A model generated the notes under the pieces. It searched no databases and was not told the DNA's origin. It was given only the letters and a program-made list of their open reading frames with translations. The position numbers and the translations under genes are program-made. DNA of 64,000 nt from assembly GCA_964035575.1 (NCBI GenBank), contig OZ037931.1:505567-569566 (forward strand), given 5' to 3'. This document shows, piece after piece, positions 32,061 to 44,039 of the stretch (the stretch's first letter is position 1; each line of letters starts with the position of its first letter). This DNA is from Rhynchopus sp. YZ270_cl-10 (lineage: Eukaryota; Euglenozoa; Diplonemea; Diplonemida; Diplonemidae).

Positions 32061-33918
32061 TAACTTCACTTTTGATAACTTTTTTACTGTAGTTTTTTTT
32101 TTTTTATATATAAAGACTGGCGAGCCATCAATTTCATTTTATTTATATTTCGGTTTTTCTACTCTTGAATATGAAACTGGAAACCGCCCCGTCTTAGTAG
32201 TGTGAACGTATTGTGATAAACCGGGTGATGTCAATTGTGTCGACTTTTTATTTACAAGTCGACACAAACAACAACAACAACAAAAGAAAACTGACAGGGA
32301 AGGGGATATCGAAGTGTTCCAAAAAGGGGGGGGGGAGGAGGAAGGCTTAGGTTCATCTGTACAAACTTTTTTCAATCTATTTTTTTTTTTTTCCTACTGG
32401 GAAAAAAAATGGGGTTGTTTGTTTCCCCCTATATCCTCGCCCCCCCAACACTTCATCTTTCAAGCTTTCTTTTATCTATTTTTTTTTTGTTTTTTGTCAA
32501 ATTAATTTTTTGGGAGCGGGTGTCTTTTGTCAAAAAAAGAAAGTTGTTCGTTAAATAAGAATTGCCCAACAGAGAAGAAAAAAATAAAAAAACATCAGCC
32601 GTGGCAAGCAAAACCAAGTGTGCGTTTTCTTTTGTTTCCGTGAGCAAAAAAACATATGTTATGTGCGCCCCCCATCCCCCCCTCCCTCCCTTTTCTTTTT
32701 GGCGAAGCCTGTTTTTGGAGGTCCTATGTATTGTTTCGGATACGAAAAATGTAAAAAAAATTCAAAAAAGTAAGAACACAAAATCGACAGTTCGGAATGA
32801 CAAAACCAAATTTTCCACAAAAAAAAAAAAAATACAAAAAAGTCGTGACGATGACACGAGGTTAATACTTTATCGTGTCACCCTTCCAATTGCCGTTGAA
32901 CAGTGTGCTTATGTCGTGAAGTCTTTGTTCCCCCAAGAAATTGTCTCGTGGGCGGGCTGAGGGTGGGTGGGGTGGGGAAAACCGGTGGAGGGGGGGGGTG
33001 GACAAAAAACTCTTGGGGACAGCTTCACAGGCGAGACGCGACCAGCGCTTAACAGAACAACAACAACCCACGATTTTTCCTTTTTTTTTTTTTACGGGAA
33101 AAAGGAGTGAGAGGGAGTCTCCGTCTTGGTTGCGAGATGTAAAAAAAATATTTTAAAAAAATGGATTTTTTTTTCTCGTTTATGTTTGTGTGTTATCAGC
33201 ATCCATTTTGCCTCACACCTAAGCACAATCGAAGAAAGGTGGGTCAAAAAATCTAAAAGTGGTCAGAATGGTACATTTTCGATCTCAAACAAAAAAAGGA
33301 CTCTACAAAAAACAAAAACAAAAAAAAAAAAAAAAAACATAATCCAAGACAGCGCTCCTCACTAAAAAAAAGTTTGTCCCCCCCCTATTTTTCATTTTCT
33401 TTTTGGTAGTCTGCGTTCCACAGAAGCAGTTGCGTTTTGCAACATCCATTTTACTTAGCCGTGCTATCTAGTCATAGTGGTCAAAAATCAAACAAATTTT
33501 TGTTTTTCTCCCATAAAGATGCCATTAGAAAGATGCCATCATGGGAACATTTTTGTTGATCCCTCACCATATACTATCAATTTATTGATTGCATATGTGG
33601 TGTGGCCCGCCCCAAAATAAAGTCAAAAAAATGTACTTCTAATGTATGGTAAAAAAAAGGGGGGTAAAAAAAATTTTCCCACCCATACTGACGTAGTCAG
33701 TGTGCATAATAAAAGGGTCACGAGCTTTCCCCCCGCAAAAAGCGGTCGCTGCGCGCGCTTCGCGCACGCGACTCCCTGCTAGTGCAAGAAGGTGAGGCTC
33801 TTTCTCACCTCTGATGCACAAAATCGTGAAAGGCGGGTGGGGACGGTGAACCACAAGCCGTAGTGGGTGTCAACCTTCTTATCAGTAACCTCAGTGCATC
33901 TATAAAAGAAGAGGCGGT

Positions 33919-35665
33919 CATGGCATCCAAAGGTTCCAGGCGAAGCCACGGTACGCAACATTTCTGAAAAATGTTGCCATAAAATGGCGCTGTCGTTCGT
34001 AATTAACGTCACTTTCCGTAAATTTTACTTACGTATTTCGCTAAAAACGAAAGCTTCTGGCGAAGCCACGGTACGCAACATTTCAAAAAAAAAATGCGCT
34101 TACAATTGAACATTTTACAGCCAAACTACGACATGGGAAGAGTGCAAGCTTGCGCCGCAGGCGCACGGTACGCTACTTTTCTTCTTTCGCTATGCCGCAT
34201 GCTTCCTTTTACAGTAAAATAAAAGAAAATTGTCATCTGAAAATAGAGTTCTGTGGGGGGTAAGGTGAGGGGTGGGGCTCCGCACCAAACCTGAAAATAG
34301 CCTGTAAAACTGATACATGCATTTTAGGTACAAAATACTCATTTCTCAGCGCAAAATGACCCTACCACAACACGCACGGACTCCGGAGAATCGGGAAAGA
34401 AAATTTTTTTTTTTCGATTTTTTGTGGGCAAAAATTGGCCGAAAATTTTTCTCGCCCCCCCCGGACCAGGGCTATCGGTAAGAGATATGAAATATGATCG
34501 CCTTTTTTAAAAAAAATTTTTTTTTTTTTTTTTTTTTTTACCAGGCCAAATATGATCAGAGATGCCCCGCCAACGTGCGGAGCCGAAAGCTCGGAATGGG
34601 TTTACCAGGCCACATATGAACGGAGATGCCCCGCCAACGTGCGGAGCCGAAAGCTCGGAATGGGTTTTTGCCGCTGTACACTGTAGTATACTACCTGAAC
34701 TGAGTATGTGTATATGTCCGAGCCTCGACCAACACGGACATATGCACGGGGGGGCGTAGGTATTTGGTGTTGTTCATTTACCCTACCACTTTCCGCAATC
34801 GATCCGGAAATGCAATTGGGCTCAATTTCGGGTATTTTAGGATGACGACAAAAGTGGGCGTACCCCCTTGTTTAAAGTTTAATGTACACCTTCAAAATTT
34901 TTTCCGCTCGCTACGCTCGCGGAGGTACACCTTCAATTTTTCCCCCGCTCGCTTCGCTCGCGGAAGTACACCTTAAAAATTTTCCGCTCGCTGCGCTCGC
35001 GGCGGTACACCTTCAAAAAATTTTCCGCTCGCTACGCTCGCGGAGGTACACCTTAAATATTTTCCCGCTCGCTGCGCTCGCGGAAGTACACCTTCAAAAA
35101 ATTTTCCGCTCGCTACGCTCGCGGAGGTACACCTTAAAATATTTTCCCGCTCGCTGCGTTCGCGGAGGTACACCTTCAATTTTTTTCCCGCTCGCTGCGC
35201 TCGCGGAAGTACACCTGAAAAATTTTCCGCTCGCTACGCTCGCAGAGGTACACCTTAAACTTTAAATTTTTGTTAACCCCTTACCCCAAGCCGTTTTTTG
35301 GACCCACTCAGAGATTACGCTCCACGTGTGGAACGTATGGAAATCCATACGTGAATTGTTTTTGAAAAGGTGGAATCCATACGTGTCCATACTTAGGTAA
35401 TTTGGGTTTTGGATTGGGGCTGGGGTGGGGTAGGTGAGGGGTGGGGCTCCGCCCCCACCTCTCACCTACCCCCTACAGAATCCTATTTGTAGGAGACAAT
35501 TTTCTATTTTACCGGAAAAGGAGCATGCAGCATGGCGAAAGAAAAAAAGTAGCGTACCGTGCGCCTGCGGCGCTAGATTGCAGTACACCCTTCCCGTGAC
35601 ATAGTAGGCAATTTAAATCGCAATTTTTAGAAATGTTGCGTACCGTGGCTTCGCCAGTGCCATGA
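33919..35665. repeat. inverted-repeat composite element with CGAAGCCACGGTACGC arms
   Basis: The left arm (33919-34285) and right arm (35440-35665) are inverted. GGCGAAGCCACGGTACGCAA at the left is matched by TTGCGTACCGTGGCTTCGCC at the right, and GGTGAGGGGTGGGGCTCCGC occurs at both inner ends. A third copy of the arm lies inside the hAT-like element (46670-46935). Beyond the arms, the 33-bp direct repeat starting AAAATAAAGTCAAAAAAATG stands at about 33615 and 36252, flanked by inverted GGTGTGGCCCG. The whole 33.6-36.3 kb block therefore looks like nested insertions. Confidence 0.75.
34895..35265. repeat. tandem array of about nine 41-bp CGCTCGC units
   Basis: Each unit has the near-palindrome CCGCTCGCTACGCTCGCGG followed by AGGTACACCTT and an AT-rich spacer. 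Units vary in the centre (TAC, TTC or TGC) and spacer. A single unit occurs in reverse complement at 47145-47170. Confidence 0.92.
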
Positions 35666-36401
35666 CTGATGATTTCTCCAGTCTTCGAACTTTCACAGCC
35701 CTTCTCAACTAACTTTGCCAGGGAGAGCGCGCGCGAAGCGCGAATTGTTTTTGCTTAGAATTGTACGTGTTGAAAATCCATACGTACTTTTTTTTATTTT
35801 TGGGGGAGCTGCGTAATCCCTGGACCCACTTTTGAGTTTTGGTTTTTGGGACTTTCCAACCGGTAAAGGGACCCCATATGCAAATGTTTGATCGTACCTG
35901 GCCGCAATTGGAAGATTTTGAACACGGCTTTCAATTCCATTTTTTAAGTACCTATCCCCCCCGTGGATATGTCCGGACCCATTTTGATGTGTTTTTGCCC
36001 GGCACTTTCCTGAAAATTTTCCGGACATATCCACATATGAGGGGAGATGCCCCGCCAACGTGCGGGGCCGAAAGCTCGGAATGGGTTTTTGCCCGTAAAC
36101 TCGTGTTTTTTTTTTTTTTTTTTGAAATATGATTTTGAAATATGAAATATGATATATGATGCCCCCCAAAACCCCTTCTTACCGATAGCCCTGCCCCCGG
36201 ACCCCCCAAAAAAAGTCACCTATAAAAAAAAGTTTTTTCCCTTAATCACGCCTAAAATAAAGTCAAAAAAATGTACTTCTAATGTACCCCAAAAACCGGG
36301 TTTCGGGCCACACCAATATGATGAAAAATACTGCTTTCTCATCGTTTTTCCCCATATTTTGCACAAAAAAACCCCCAGAAAAAAAATACTCCAAAAAAAA
36401 A

Positions 36402-37868
36402 ATGTCGGTTTCCTCCAACAGCAATGTGTACCACTTGAAGGAGGTGGAGGAGCTCTTTGCTCAGGAGCAGGCTTTGATGGGGCTGTTGAAGAACGCTGTG
36501 AAGGACCATGAGGCGACGAGGGCATGCACAGAGTCGAACTCAAACGCAGCGCTGGCGCTGTTGCAAAACGCAGAACACTCCATTCAGCAGAAGGCAACAC
36601 AACAGACGAACCAGGCGTGGCCAGACTTCCTGGACATGCCTAACCCCGACCTCTGCAAGAAAAACCCCCCTACAGAGCTTGTCTCCGGCATGAGAGGACT
36701 CAAAGCGCAGCTGATGTCTCTCCAGAAGGATATGTCCGGCGTCTGGCCAGAGATCTTCTCTACCCTCGTCGCGGGCACTGCAAACAAACTGGATGAGATC
36801 GATGCGCGGAACCAGCATATCATTGCAGAACCGAAAGGGGATGTAGGTGTTGCATTGCTTCCACAGCCGTTGTTGGTGAGGTTGGAGGTGCTTGCATCGT
36901 TGGGGTCGTCGTTGGATACCACATCAGCGATTGAAACGATCGCCGCAATTCGTGCGCAATTAAAGGATCTTTCTGTTGCGCAGTCAATGCCGATGGACGC
37001 AACAACGTCAGGGCAGGTAGGCTGGGCGAAAGTACAGCTTCAAACAAAGCTCGTCGAGAATATCAAAAATTTGATTCGGTGCATCGAAGCAGCAGAAGTG
37101 GAAAACACAAAACTGTCGAACCACAATGAAATCTGCGTCGTCGCGGAGCAACAAGCTGCACAAATTAAAGAACCACGTCTAAGAATGAAAATGCAGTGTG
37201 AAAGCGCGCTTCGTTCTGTCAAGCAGGCGGTATCCAGCATGGACAACGCACACACCCAGGAGAGCAACCAATTCCAAAACAAAATCACCCTCTCCAAACA
37301 GAACCTCGATGCAAACGTCAACAAGCAAAACGACATTTGGAAGAAAATGTCCGAGCTTTACGAGGAGCTTGGGGCATTAACGTTAGAGCGCTCCGGGGAG
37401 GTACAGTTTCAGATTGAAAACTATGGGGCAGAATGCAAAAGGCGTGAGGAATACAAATGGGCCAAACAGGTGGCAGAAGAACACATGCGCATGCTGGGAG
37501 AGAACATACAGAACTGCGAAACAGCAATTAAATTTCTCGACACAACCGAAACGTTTGTAAAAGAAGGTACTGAAACGGCAGGGCGCTACCAAGACGCTAC
37601 CGCAGTCGACCTCTCCACGCAGCGAGGCGCGCTCATTCAGGAGGTCGAGCGCGAGCTGTCCGTCCTCCACAGCTGGACCACCGAGCACCGCATGTACGTG
37701 CAAGACCAGCTGCATCACCGAGCCCCCACACCAGGCTCCCCTGCTCACGTCGGCTCTCTCTCCACTCATCACGCCTCAGGAACTACCCAGCATTTTGCAC
37801 CAAGCATTGCTCAAGCGGGAGGAGGAGGAGGAGGAGGAGGAGGAATGCCTAATTATGTGTATCCCTAA
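36402..37868 (+). CDS. paraflagellar-rod-like coiled-coil protein, 488 aa
   Basis: The start MSVSSNSNVYHLKEVEELF follows an A-run. In-frame sequence upstream belongs to a repeat element. The protein is almost wholly helical. Residues about 306-395 (NKQNDIWKKMSELYEELGAL, then AECKRREEYKWAKQVAEEHM and ENIQNCETAIKFLDTTETFV) follow the order seen in paraflagellar rod proteins. In those, a KQD-type helix is followed by an RR-EY motif, a histidine-containing helix and an NC-x-x-A-I motif. Known rod proteins are about 600 residues; this one is shorter. The end is Gly-rich (GGGGGGGGGMPNYVYP). If the call is right, the protein is a flagellar lattice component and points to Euglenozoa. A generic coiled-coil protein is the alternative. 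Confidence 0.6.
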   Translation: MSVSSNSNVYHLKEVEELFAQEQALMGLLKNAVKDHEATRACTESNSNAALALLQNAEHSIQQKATQQTNQAWPDFLDMPNPDLCKKNPPTELVSGMRGLKAQLMSLQKDMSGVWPEIFSTLVAGTANKLDEIDARNQHIIAEPKGDVGVALLPQPLLVRLEVLASLGSSLDTTSAIETIAAIRAQLKDLSVAQSMPMDATTSGQVGWAKVQLQTKLVENIKNLIRCIEAAEVENTKLSNHNEICVVAEQQAAQIKEPRLRMKMQCESALRSVKQAVSSMDNAHTQESNQFQNKITLSKQNLDANVNKQNDIWKKMSELYEELGALTLERSGEVQFQIENYGAECKRREEYKWAKQVAEEHMRMLGENIQNCETAIKFLDTTETFVKEGTETAGRYQDATAVDLSTQRGALIQEVERELSVLHSWTTEHRMYVQDQLHHRAPTPGSPAHVGSLSTHHASGTTQHFAPSIAQAGGGGGGGGGMPNYVYP

Positions 37869-37970
37869 GGTAAGAGAGAGAGAGTCCTTTCTCATTTCTT
37901 TCTTTGCTTGTATTTTTTTTTATAAAAGATGTGTTTTTGTGATGTGTCTTTGTTTGAGTTTGTTTTTTTT

Positions 37971-38711
37971 TTTATTGCACGTCGGGGCACTTTAATTTCA
38001 CTCCCCTAACAAATTCCTGTAGAAAAATAAAAACGGCAGTGAAATAAAAAAGGCTTTATTTCTTTATTTCACTCTTTATTTCACTCTTTATTTCACTGCT
38101 CGATTTTTTTTTTTTTTTTTCGCAAAGACAAATTTTCAGCCGAAAAAAAAAATTTTTTTTGGGCTCAGATGGACCCAAAAATGCAAATAAAGCAAGAATT
38201 TTGATGTTTTGAGCATCACATATTTATTCCCCGGTCATTTTCTGTACAAAAAACCGGTTTGTATGGGCCAGCGCCTTAGCAAAAATCCGAAAAATCGGGA
38301 AAAAAAATTTTTTTTTCCCCGGAAAATTTCGACTCCTGGGTGGGGTCTTGGGGTACCGAAAAATGCAAAAAAAACGCAAAATTTGGGTATTTTGACCATC
38401 TGAGGGATTTTTTCACCTGTTTCACCTTAGATGGAAGCGGATGTGGCTGGTGGGGGTGGGGTGTGCCCACCTACGGGAACAGTGCTGCCTGTGGAGTGGC
38501 CACTCCATCTGCCTCAATGGTGTTTAGGTCGGACATCAGCAACTCTGCAAGGTTGTGATACAGGAGATAAAGATATTTCGAAAAGAGAAAAATTTGAATG
38601 AAGATAACCCCAACACCAAAGGGAAGTTGATACGATGAACGTAAGCCTTGAGAACTAAGCGTTTAGCAGACCCCCGGGTTGTGAAATAAAAGTGCCCCGT
38701 TGTGCAATAAA
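37971..38711. mobile_element. 741-bp inverted-repeat element with TTTATTTCACTC words
   Basis: The ends TTTATTGCAC plus CGGGGCACTTTAATTTCAC (left) and GTGAAATAAAAGTGCCCCG plus GTGCAATAAA (right) are about 30-bp inverted repeats. TTTATTTCACTC is iterated at 38058-38098. The interior is unrecognised. Confidence 0.78.
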
Positions 38712-38720
38712 AAAATGTAT

Positions 38721-38880
38721 TGTTGGTGTAATATTTTGCCTTAATTTCACTTACAGCCCCAAAACCCCTCGGAGTGGTATTTTTTCCCCTCGGGCTGCGC
38801 CCTCGGGGAAAAAAACCACTCCTCGGGGTTTTTTGGGGCTGTGCGTGAAATAAAGGCAAAAATATTACACGTCAATAATA
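38721..38880. repeat. 160-bp hairpin with about 75-bp arms
   Basis: The left arm contains TTGGTGTAATATTTTGCC, CAGCCCCAAAACCCC and TTTTTTCCCCTCGGG. The right arm has their complements in reverse order. The arms are nearly perfect, so it is recent or actively maintained. The words TTATTTCAC and GTGAAATAA link it to the preceding element. Confidence 0.85.
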
Positions 38881-40416
38881 TATATTATTGGTGTGTTGTA
38901 CTCTTTTTTTGAGTGATTCCGATTTTTTTTATATTAGAGTGCCTTCATTAGTGCGTCCAAGGTGGTTGCGCTTTAAGCTTCTCTTTTATGGGAGAGGGAG
39001 AAAAAAAAAATAATCGGATTTTTTTGAAATAAAACTTCACCAATTTGTGGCTGTAAAGTTTTCTATTATGAGGGTGAGTCAGTTCTATGATGTATTTGTA
39101 ATCCTTTTTGTGCACCACCCTCTTTTTTCTTTTTTCTTTTTTAGATTTTGTTATTCCCCCTCCCTACAACTCAGCCCCATTTTATTTTTTTTCCACATTT
39201 TATTTTTCTCAACCTCCACTCCTGTGCAGAAAACCCGTCGATGACGGTTTTTCTTTTTTTTCTTTTTTTTGTACCTCATTGATATCATAACAGCCGCGAA
39301 AAGGAAAAAAGTGCAATTGCGGTACTGCGCGGTCAGAAACAATGCCTCAATTGCTAGTAGAACAAGGTCCTTCTGTATCAGTGAATAGCGCTTTCCTGCA
39401 CCAATGTCCGGGTGAAGGCGTTTCCACATTTTAATGGATTTCCTGGTAAAAAGGGTTTTTTTTTTCATAAAAGCTGCTCTCAAGGGTTCAGGATGACTGA
39501 CTGTCTATACCTTCCGTAGTACAAAGGCTTCGGCCAACATTGAGACTCTAGGTTCCCCAAACGGGTCCTGAGGCGATTGTCGACACAAACAAAAAAATGC
39601 AACTTTTGTGTATACCACAGTATTGTGAATGCATAAACAACAAATAAAAGCGACTTTCCAGAGTTGAGGACGACCTCCGTTTATATCTTTTAAGTACATT
39701 GGCCTTCGGGTCGACATTGAGTGCAGGTCTTGCATTAGCAGGTGATTGTCGACACAACAAAAACAAATATACAAAGGATGATGTTCCCTGTCCCCTATTA
39801 CCGCCCCTTACTTAGGTGACTCAGCACTGCGGGTATTTGAATGATCTTACAAACTCTTTTCTTATGAAAAACCGTTCCCTGTTTTCCCCCTTTTTCGGTC
39901 TTTTTTTCTTTTTCAACATACAGCATCAACGTTTTGTTGTTGATCCCTATACCTATGCCCTCAATTATTGAGTGCATAGTGTTGAAATACGTTTCAATGC
40001 ATTTTTTCTCTGTCTCCCATACCCCCCTTACCCTCTGTACTCTCCCCTCTCCCCTCTCCCCCCCGCTTCCATTCCACTCCACTCCACCCCGTTGCACACA
40101 AAAAAAATGGACTCTTTTCTTTACCACCTCTTTTATTGACGGGGGACACTGTTCACAAGAGGGCAGTTGCTCGTTCAACTTTTTTCCACTGTAACCTACC
40201 GAGGTAGCCGTGATAGCTTGACTACACAGTTGGTGTGGCTGATAGGGGGGGGATGCGATAAAGTGCTATTTTGGGGTCGTCAGCAAACACCAACAGTAGT
40301 TTTGTTTAGCCGCGCCACTGGGTCCTGCCTCTTTCTTAGGGGACACCTTCATTCACTTTACTTCCAGAGTTGTTATCGTTTTTGTTTTGTTTTTTTTTTG
40401 TTTTTTCCCTCCCACC
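38881..40416. other. gene-free spacer with a two-copy GTCGACAC repeat
   Basis: Two adjacent copies of a two-part repeat run at about 39510-39600 and 39685-39775. Each has a CTTCGG...ACATTGAG part followed by GATTGTCGACACAA. One hairpin mini-repeat lies near 39815. A pyrimidine tract precedes the next gene. No supported gene. Confidence 0.5.
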
Positions 40417-42807
40417 ATGGCTGACGTGCTTGCCGCCGTGAGCGGGCGCACCAATGAGAACAATGACGAGACCACCGGCGCTGCGCTCCCCGAAAACGCC
40501 TGGGGTGAGTTCGCCACCGACCACGGAGGCACGACCCCATCCTACCAGGGGATGGACATCTTCACCGCCTGCCAATCAGGCAACCTTGGGGTTGTCATTC
40601 TTCTGTGGTATAAGGGGGTGAGCGTCATGCACCGTGACCCTCATGGGGTTACCCCACTGCATCAGGCCGCTTACAACGGTTATTCAAGGATCTGCAAATT
40701 TCTGTTGAGCCAAGGTGCAGAGATTGACGCAGAAAACTCAACGCAAAGCACGCCAATCATGTGGGCAACCTGCGGAGGACATTACGAAACGGTGCGGTAT
40801 CTCGCAAGCCAAGGCGCATCGTTGACGAAGACGGACAACAAAGGGTCGAGCGTGCCGTTTCATGCGATCCACACAAACCAGGTTGCTCTGTTGCATTGGC
40901 TTCACACTGAGCACGGCAAGGAGGTTGACTTCCACGCAACCGACACAGAAGGCCACAACCTCTTCCAGTGGGCTGCCTACAAAGGGTTTCTCGGCGGCTG
41001 CCGCTATCTGAATGAGGTGCACAAAGTCAAGATGGATACCATCGACAAAGAAGGACGCAGCTCCCTCCACTGGGTTGCCCGCGAAGGCTACCAAGACATC
41101 GCAGAGTACATGCTCTCCCAGGACCCTCTCGAATCTAGCTTCAACCACAGAGACAATTCAGGACTCACCCCTACCCAAGCTGCCGACTCAAAATTCCATC
41201 CTCTAATGGCGAAGTACCTCCGTAAACACGCCCCAGGACAGAAGCGTCCCACCTTTGGGCACGGAAAGGAACGTTCGACAGTGTCGTTGATGATGAACAA
41301 TATCGCCCATCTGAGGCGGTTTGTGTATGGGTTAATCGTGGCGCCCCTCTTTTTTATGTATTTGAGCAATTATATCCCGGGGCTGGCGATTGCAATGTTT
41401 GTACCGTTTTTGTTGGTGGTGCCGGCGGTGTTTGATTCTCACCTCTTCAGGGGGGGGCAGCCTCCGGTACGCATGGAGGGGGCCGGCGGCCCTGCAGCAC
41501 CTTCCATGCAACAGCAGATCCTTCTCCTCTCTGTGGGGGGAGAGCGCAACCTCAACGCGATGGCGGTGTTGTTTATCCTTCAGTTCCTTATCCCCTTCCG
41601 CTTCTTCTATTACAACACACCGATGTACCATGCCGCGGATGTGCTCAAGCTTAACACGCCGTCCACCTCATCTGCGCCAGGTGACTTTATTTTGTCATAT
41701 GCCCCCATGCTCTACAGCTTTGCTTTCCACTCATGGGTGGCCGCGATGATGCTCTTCGTGATTGTATCCACAAAGCGTGCACAAAAGCCGCAGCTTCCCG
41801 CGACAGATATCGAAACCGGGGATCTCCGCATTTCGGTGACCCCCGGGTCGTACTGCTTTGAGTTGATGGAGAGGAAGTCGCTTCGTTCAGTGTACTCAAG
41901 GCTGACCGGGACAGTGGTCGCGGGCTTCGACCACTTCTCGATCCCGCTTGACAACGATATCGGGAAAGGCAACCGTGGTCTGTTCATCTTCTGGCTGATT
42001 GCAACAATGTGTTGGGCAGTGGCTGTCGCAGCAGGGACCTACATCTGGGCCGCACACAAAGTCTCCCCCGATGCCAAGATCACCGTGTGCAGGCTTATTG
42101 GCAACATCGTGTCTTCGAGTCTCCCAGGAGGGGACCCTACGAAGACCAGCATCTTCTTCCCAACGCAGAACGAAGTGACGGGTGCCTGGTGTGGGTCGGT
42201 GTGTGTGCTTCTCGCCCTCGTTGCAGCGGAAAAGCTGTTCGGGCAAATCCAGAACATTGGAACAAACATCAACAACCATGAGCTCACCTTTGGGAACACA
42301 AGTATGTAACACAACTAACACACCCCAAAAAAACAACAGAATACAACACAAATTATATCGTTCCCAAAAGCAATACTGTAATGATACTAATCGGAATAAT
42401 GTTCGTAAAAAAGGGTTGAAGAAAAATCCTGAAAAGGTGTAACATATGGTCGGTGATAATAAATCAACCCCCCCATCTTCACAATACAAAACAATCAGAG
42501 TAGCAAAAACAAAAACAAATACAAAACAAACAAACTTTCAACCCCCCCCAATCTCCGCCTTAACAGTCCCGGTGACCGGAGAGGGACTGCAGTCGATTGT
42601 GTGCGAGAGGCCAGGAAGAGGGAAGGGATCGATGTTCAGCCAGGGCTCGCCCTGGACAAACCTGTTCATTTTCTTCTGTGGTATGCAAAAAATACTGAAA
42701 AAAATATACCTCAATTTTTTTCTTCAAATTTTTATACAATCTCTACAGGTTCTGAAGGATACAACACCGTTTCGGAAGTGGCCAGCCGAAATGAATACCG
42801 CGCGTGA
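40417..42807 (+). CDS. ankyrin-repeat DHHC-family protein lacking the catalytic cysteine, three exons, 685 aa
   Basis: The exons are 40417-42301, 42567-42680 and 42749-42807. Donors are GTATGT and GTATGC, acceptors TTAACAG and CTACAG, and both junctions keep frame. Residues 44-270 hold five or six ankyrin repeats (DPHGVTPLHQAAYNGYSRIC; EGRSSLHWVAREGYQDIAEY). Five or six membrane segments follow (about 302-340, 380-400, 425-450, 523-548 and 591-609). This is the layout of Akr1/HIP14 palmitoyltransferases. Residues 478-520 align with the DHHC domain (RKSLRS...FDHFSIPLDNDIGKGNRGLF). The DHHC motif reads DHFS (505-508), and the zinc-binding Cys are absent. The spliced tail SPWTNLFIFFCG matches the family's conserved NPF...FF end. 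It is probably a non-catalytic relative. Confidence 0.85.
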
Positions 42808-43390
42808 GGAGTTTCATAAAATTTTTCAAAAAAAAACAAAAACAAAAAAGTGAAATTGTTGACCACAACAATAATGGTTATTTTTTTCAAGGAAAGAATC
42901 ATCTTCCTTCTCTTTTTCTCTTTTTCTCTTTTTCTTTTTGCCCCATAATTTTTTTAATTGCTTATTTTTAAAAAAAAAGATGTAACCCGAGGAGATCCAA
43001 AGAGATACCAAAGCGATTAAGATTAACAATCTCCTACACCCTTGCCCCTTGCTCACCCCACAAAAAAAATAGGAGATACGGTTTTGAGGTAAAAAAAAGG
43101 GAAAAATAAAATAAAAAAGCAAAATCAACAATTAGATTCGGTCCCCCCCTCCCATCCCCCCCTTTGTTTCTCTAAACAATATTTTTTTTTGACAGAAATT
43201 CTCTCTGAATATCAATTTTTTTTTTGGTAATCCTCACCTCACCCCACCTCATCCCCCCCTTTTTGAGGTGACTAAGCGCGAGAGGCTTTTTACCAAACCC
43301 TTTTTCAGTGCCTGCGTCCAATGAAACGGCGAGGCGTTTGCACTTTCAGCTGTTTTTATTTTTAAAGTTTGGGGTACATTCAGTGCACCC

Positions 43391-43425
43391 TATTATACCT
43401 TCTATTCAGTAGAATAGATATGAAA
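43391..43425. repeat. TTCTATTCAGTAGAATAG palindrome repeat
   Basis: TATTATACC is followed by the palindrome CTATTC-AGTA-GAATAG and then ATATGAAAC. Other copies lie at 12503, 16318 and 31757 (loop shortened). Confidence 0.85.
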
Positions 43426-44039
43426 CATTTTTTTTTTATATTTTTTTTTGATAAAACAACTTGTTGTCAATTCTAAAAAGATTGGAGGCAGCGCTGCAGG
43501 GCAAACAAAACGGATTGAAAAAAAAACAGAAGCTTGCTTGTTTTCTTTGAGTACTCAATTAACCACAACAACCGTACTTCAGTTTAACACATTTTTTCAC
43601 CTTTTTGTTTTCCCGGCTTTGAGCGCACAAACAAAAGGCCCGATCTTTTTTGTACTGTCCAACATGATGGCAGGCTCCCTACAGTTAACATGATCTTATG
43701 ATAAAATAATGCTATACTATGTCATGCCACGGACATTTTAAAAAAATAAGCATAGTAAATAGTGGAGCACACTCTAGGGTGGCTACAACCATGTTTTCAA
43801 AATAAACAAGCTCGCCCCCATCCGCTCGATTGTGTGTGGTGAATCCCCTTCCCCGCTCTTTGCCAATTCGAACATATTTTGACGCAAAAAAGAAAGGTCG
43901 GACCACAAATGAGTTCTTTGGGTGTTTTATTCACAACCCTGTCGACACACGATTTTTTGAAAGGAAAAAAAAAGGGGGAGACTGCAGTTGACTGCACGAT
44001 TCCAGGAAAGGGGATTCCAGGGAGGGGAAGGGGAACATA

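Larger units (their letters stand above)
30537..36401. other. 5.9-kb gene-free region of nested repeats
   Basis: No supported protein gene. Hairpins lie near 30850 and 32340, a CCTTCTATTCAG palindrome near 31757 and a GGAGTTCATCCTCGG repeat near 32002. A perfect hairpin GTGTCGACTT/AAGTCGACAC lies near 32239-32266. The inverted-repeat elements in the region are listed separately. A 65-bp block with AACGTGCGGAGCCGAAAGCT occurs in tandem near 34545-34665 and again near 36040-36090. Confidence 0.55.

Noticed and set aside
34895-35265. CGCTCGC tandem array as a CRISPR
   Set aside because: Units are 41 bp with AT spacers that are variants of one another rather than unique. No associated genes are present and the context is eukaryotic.
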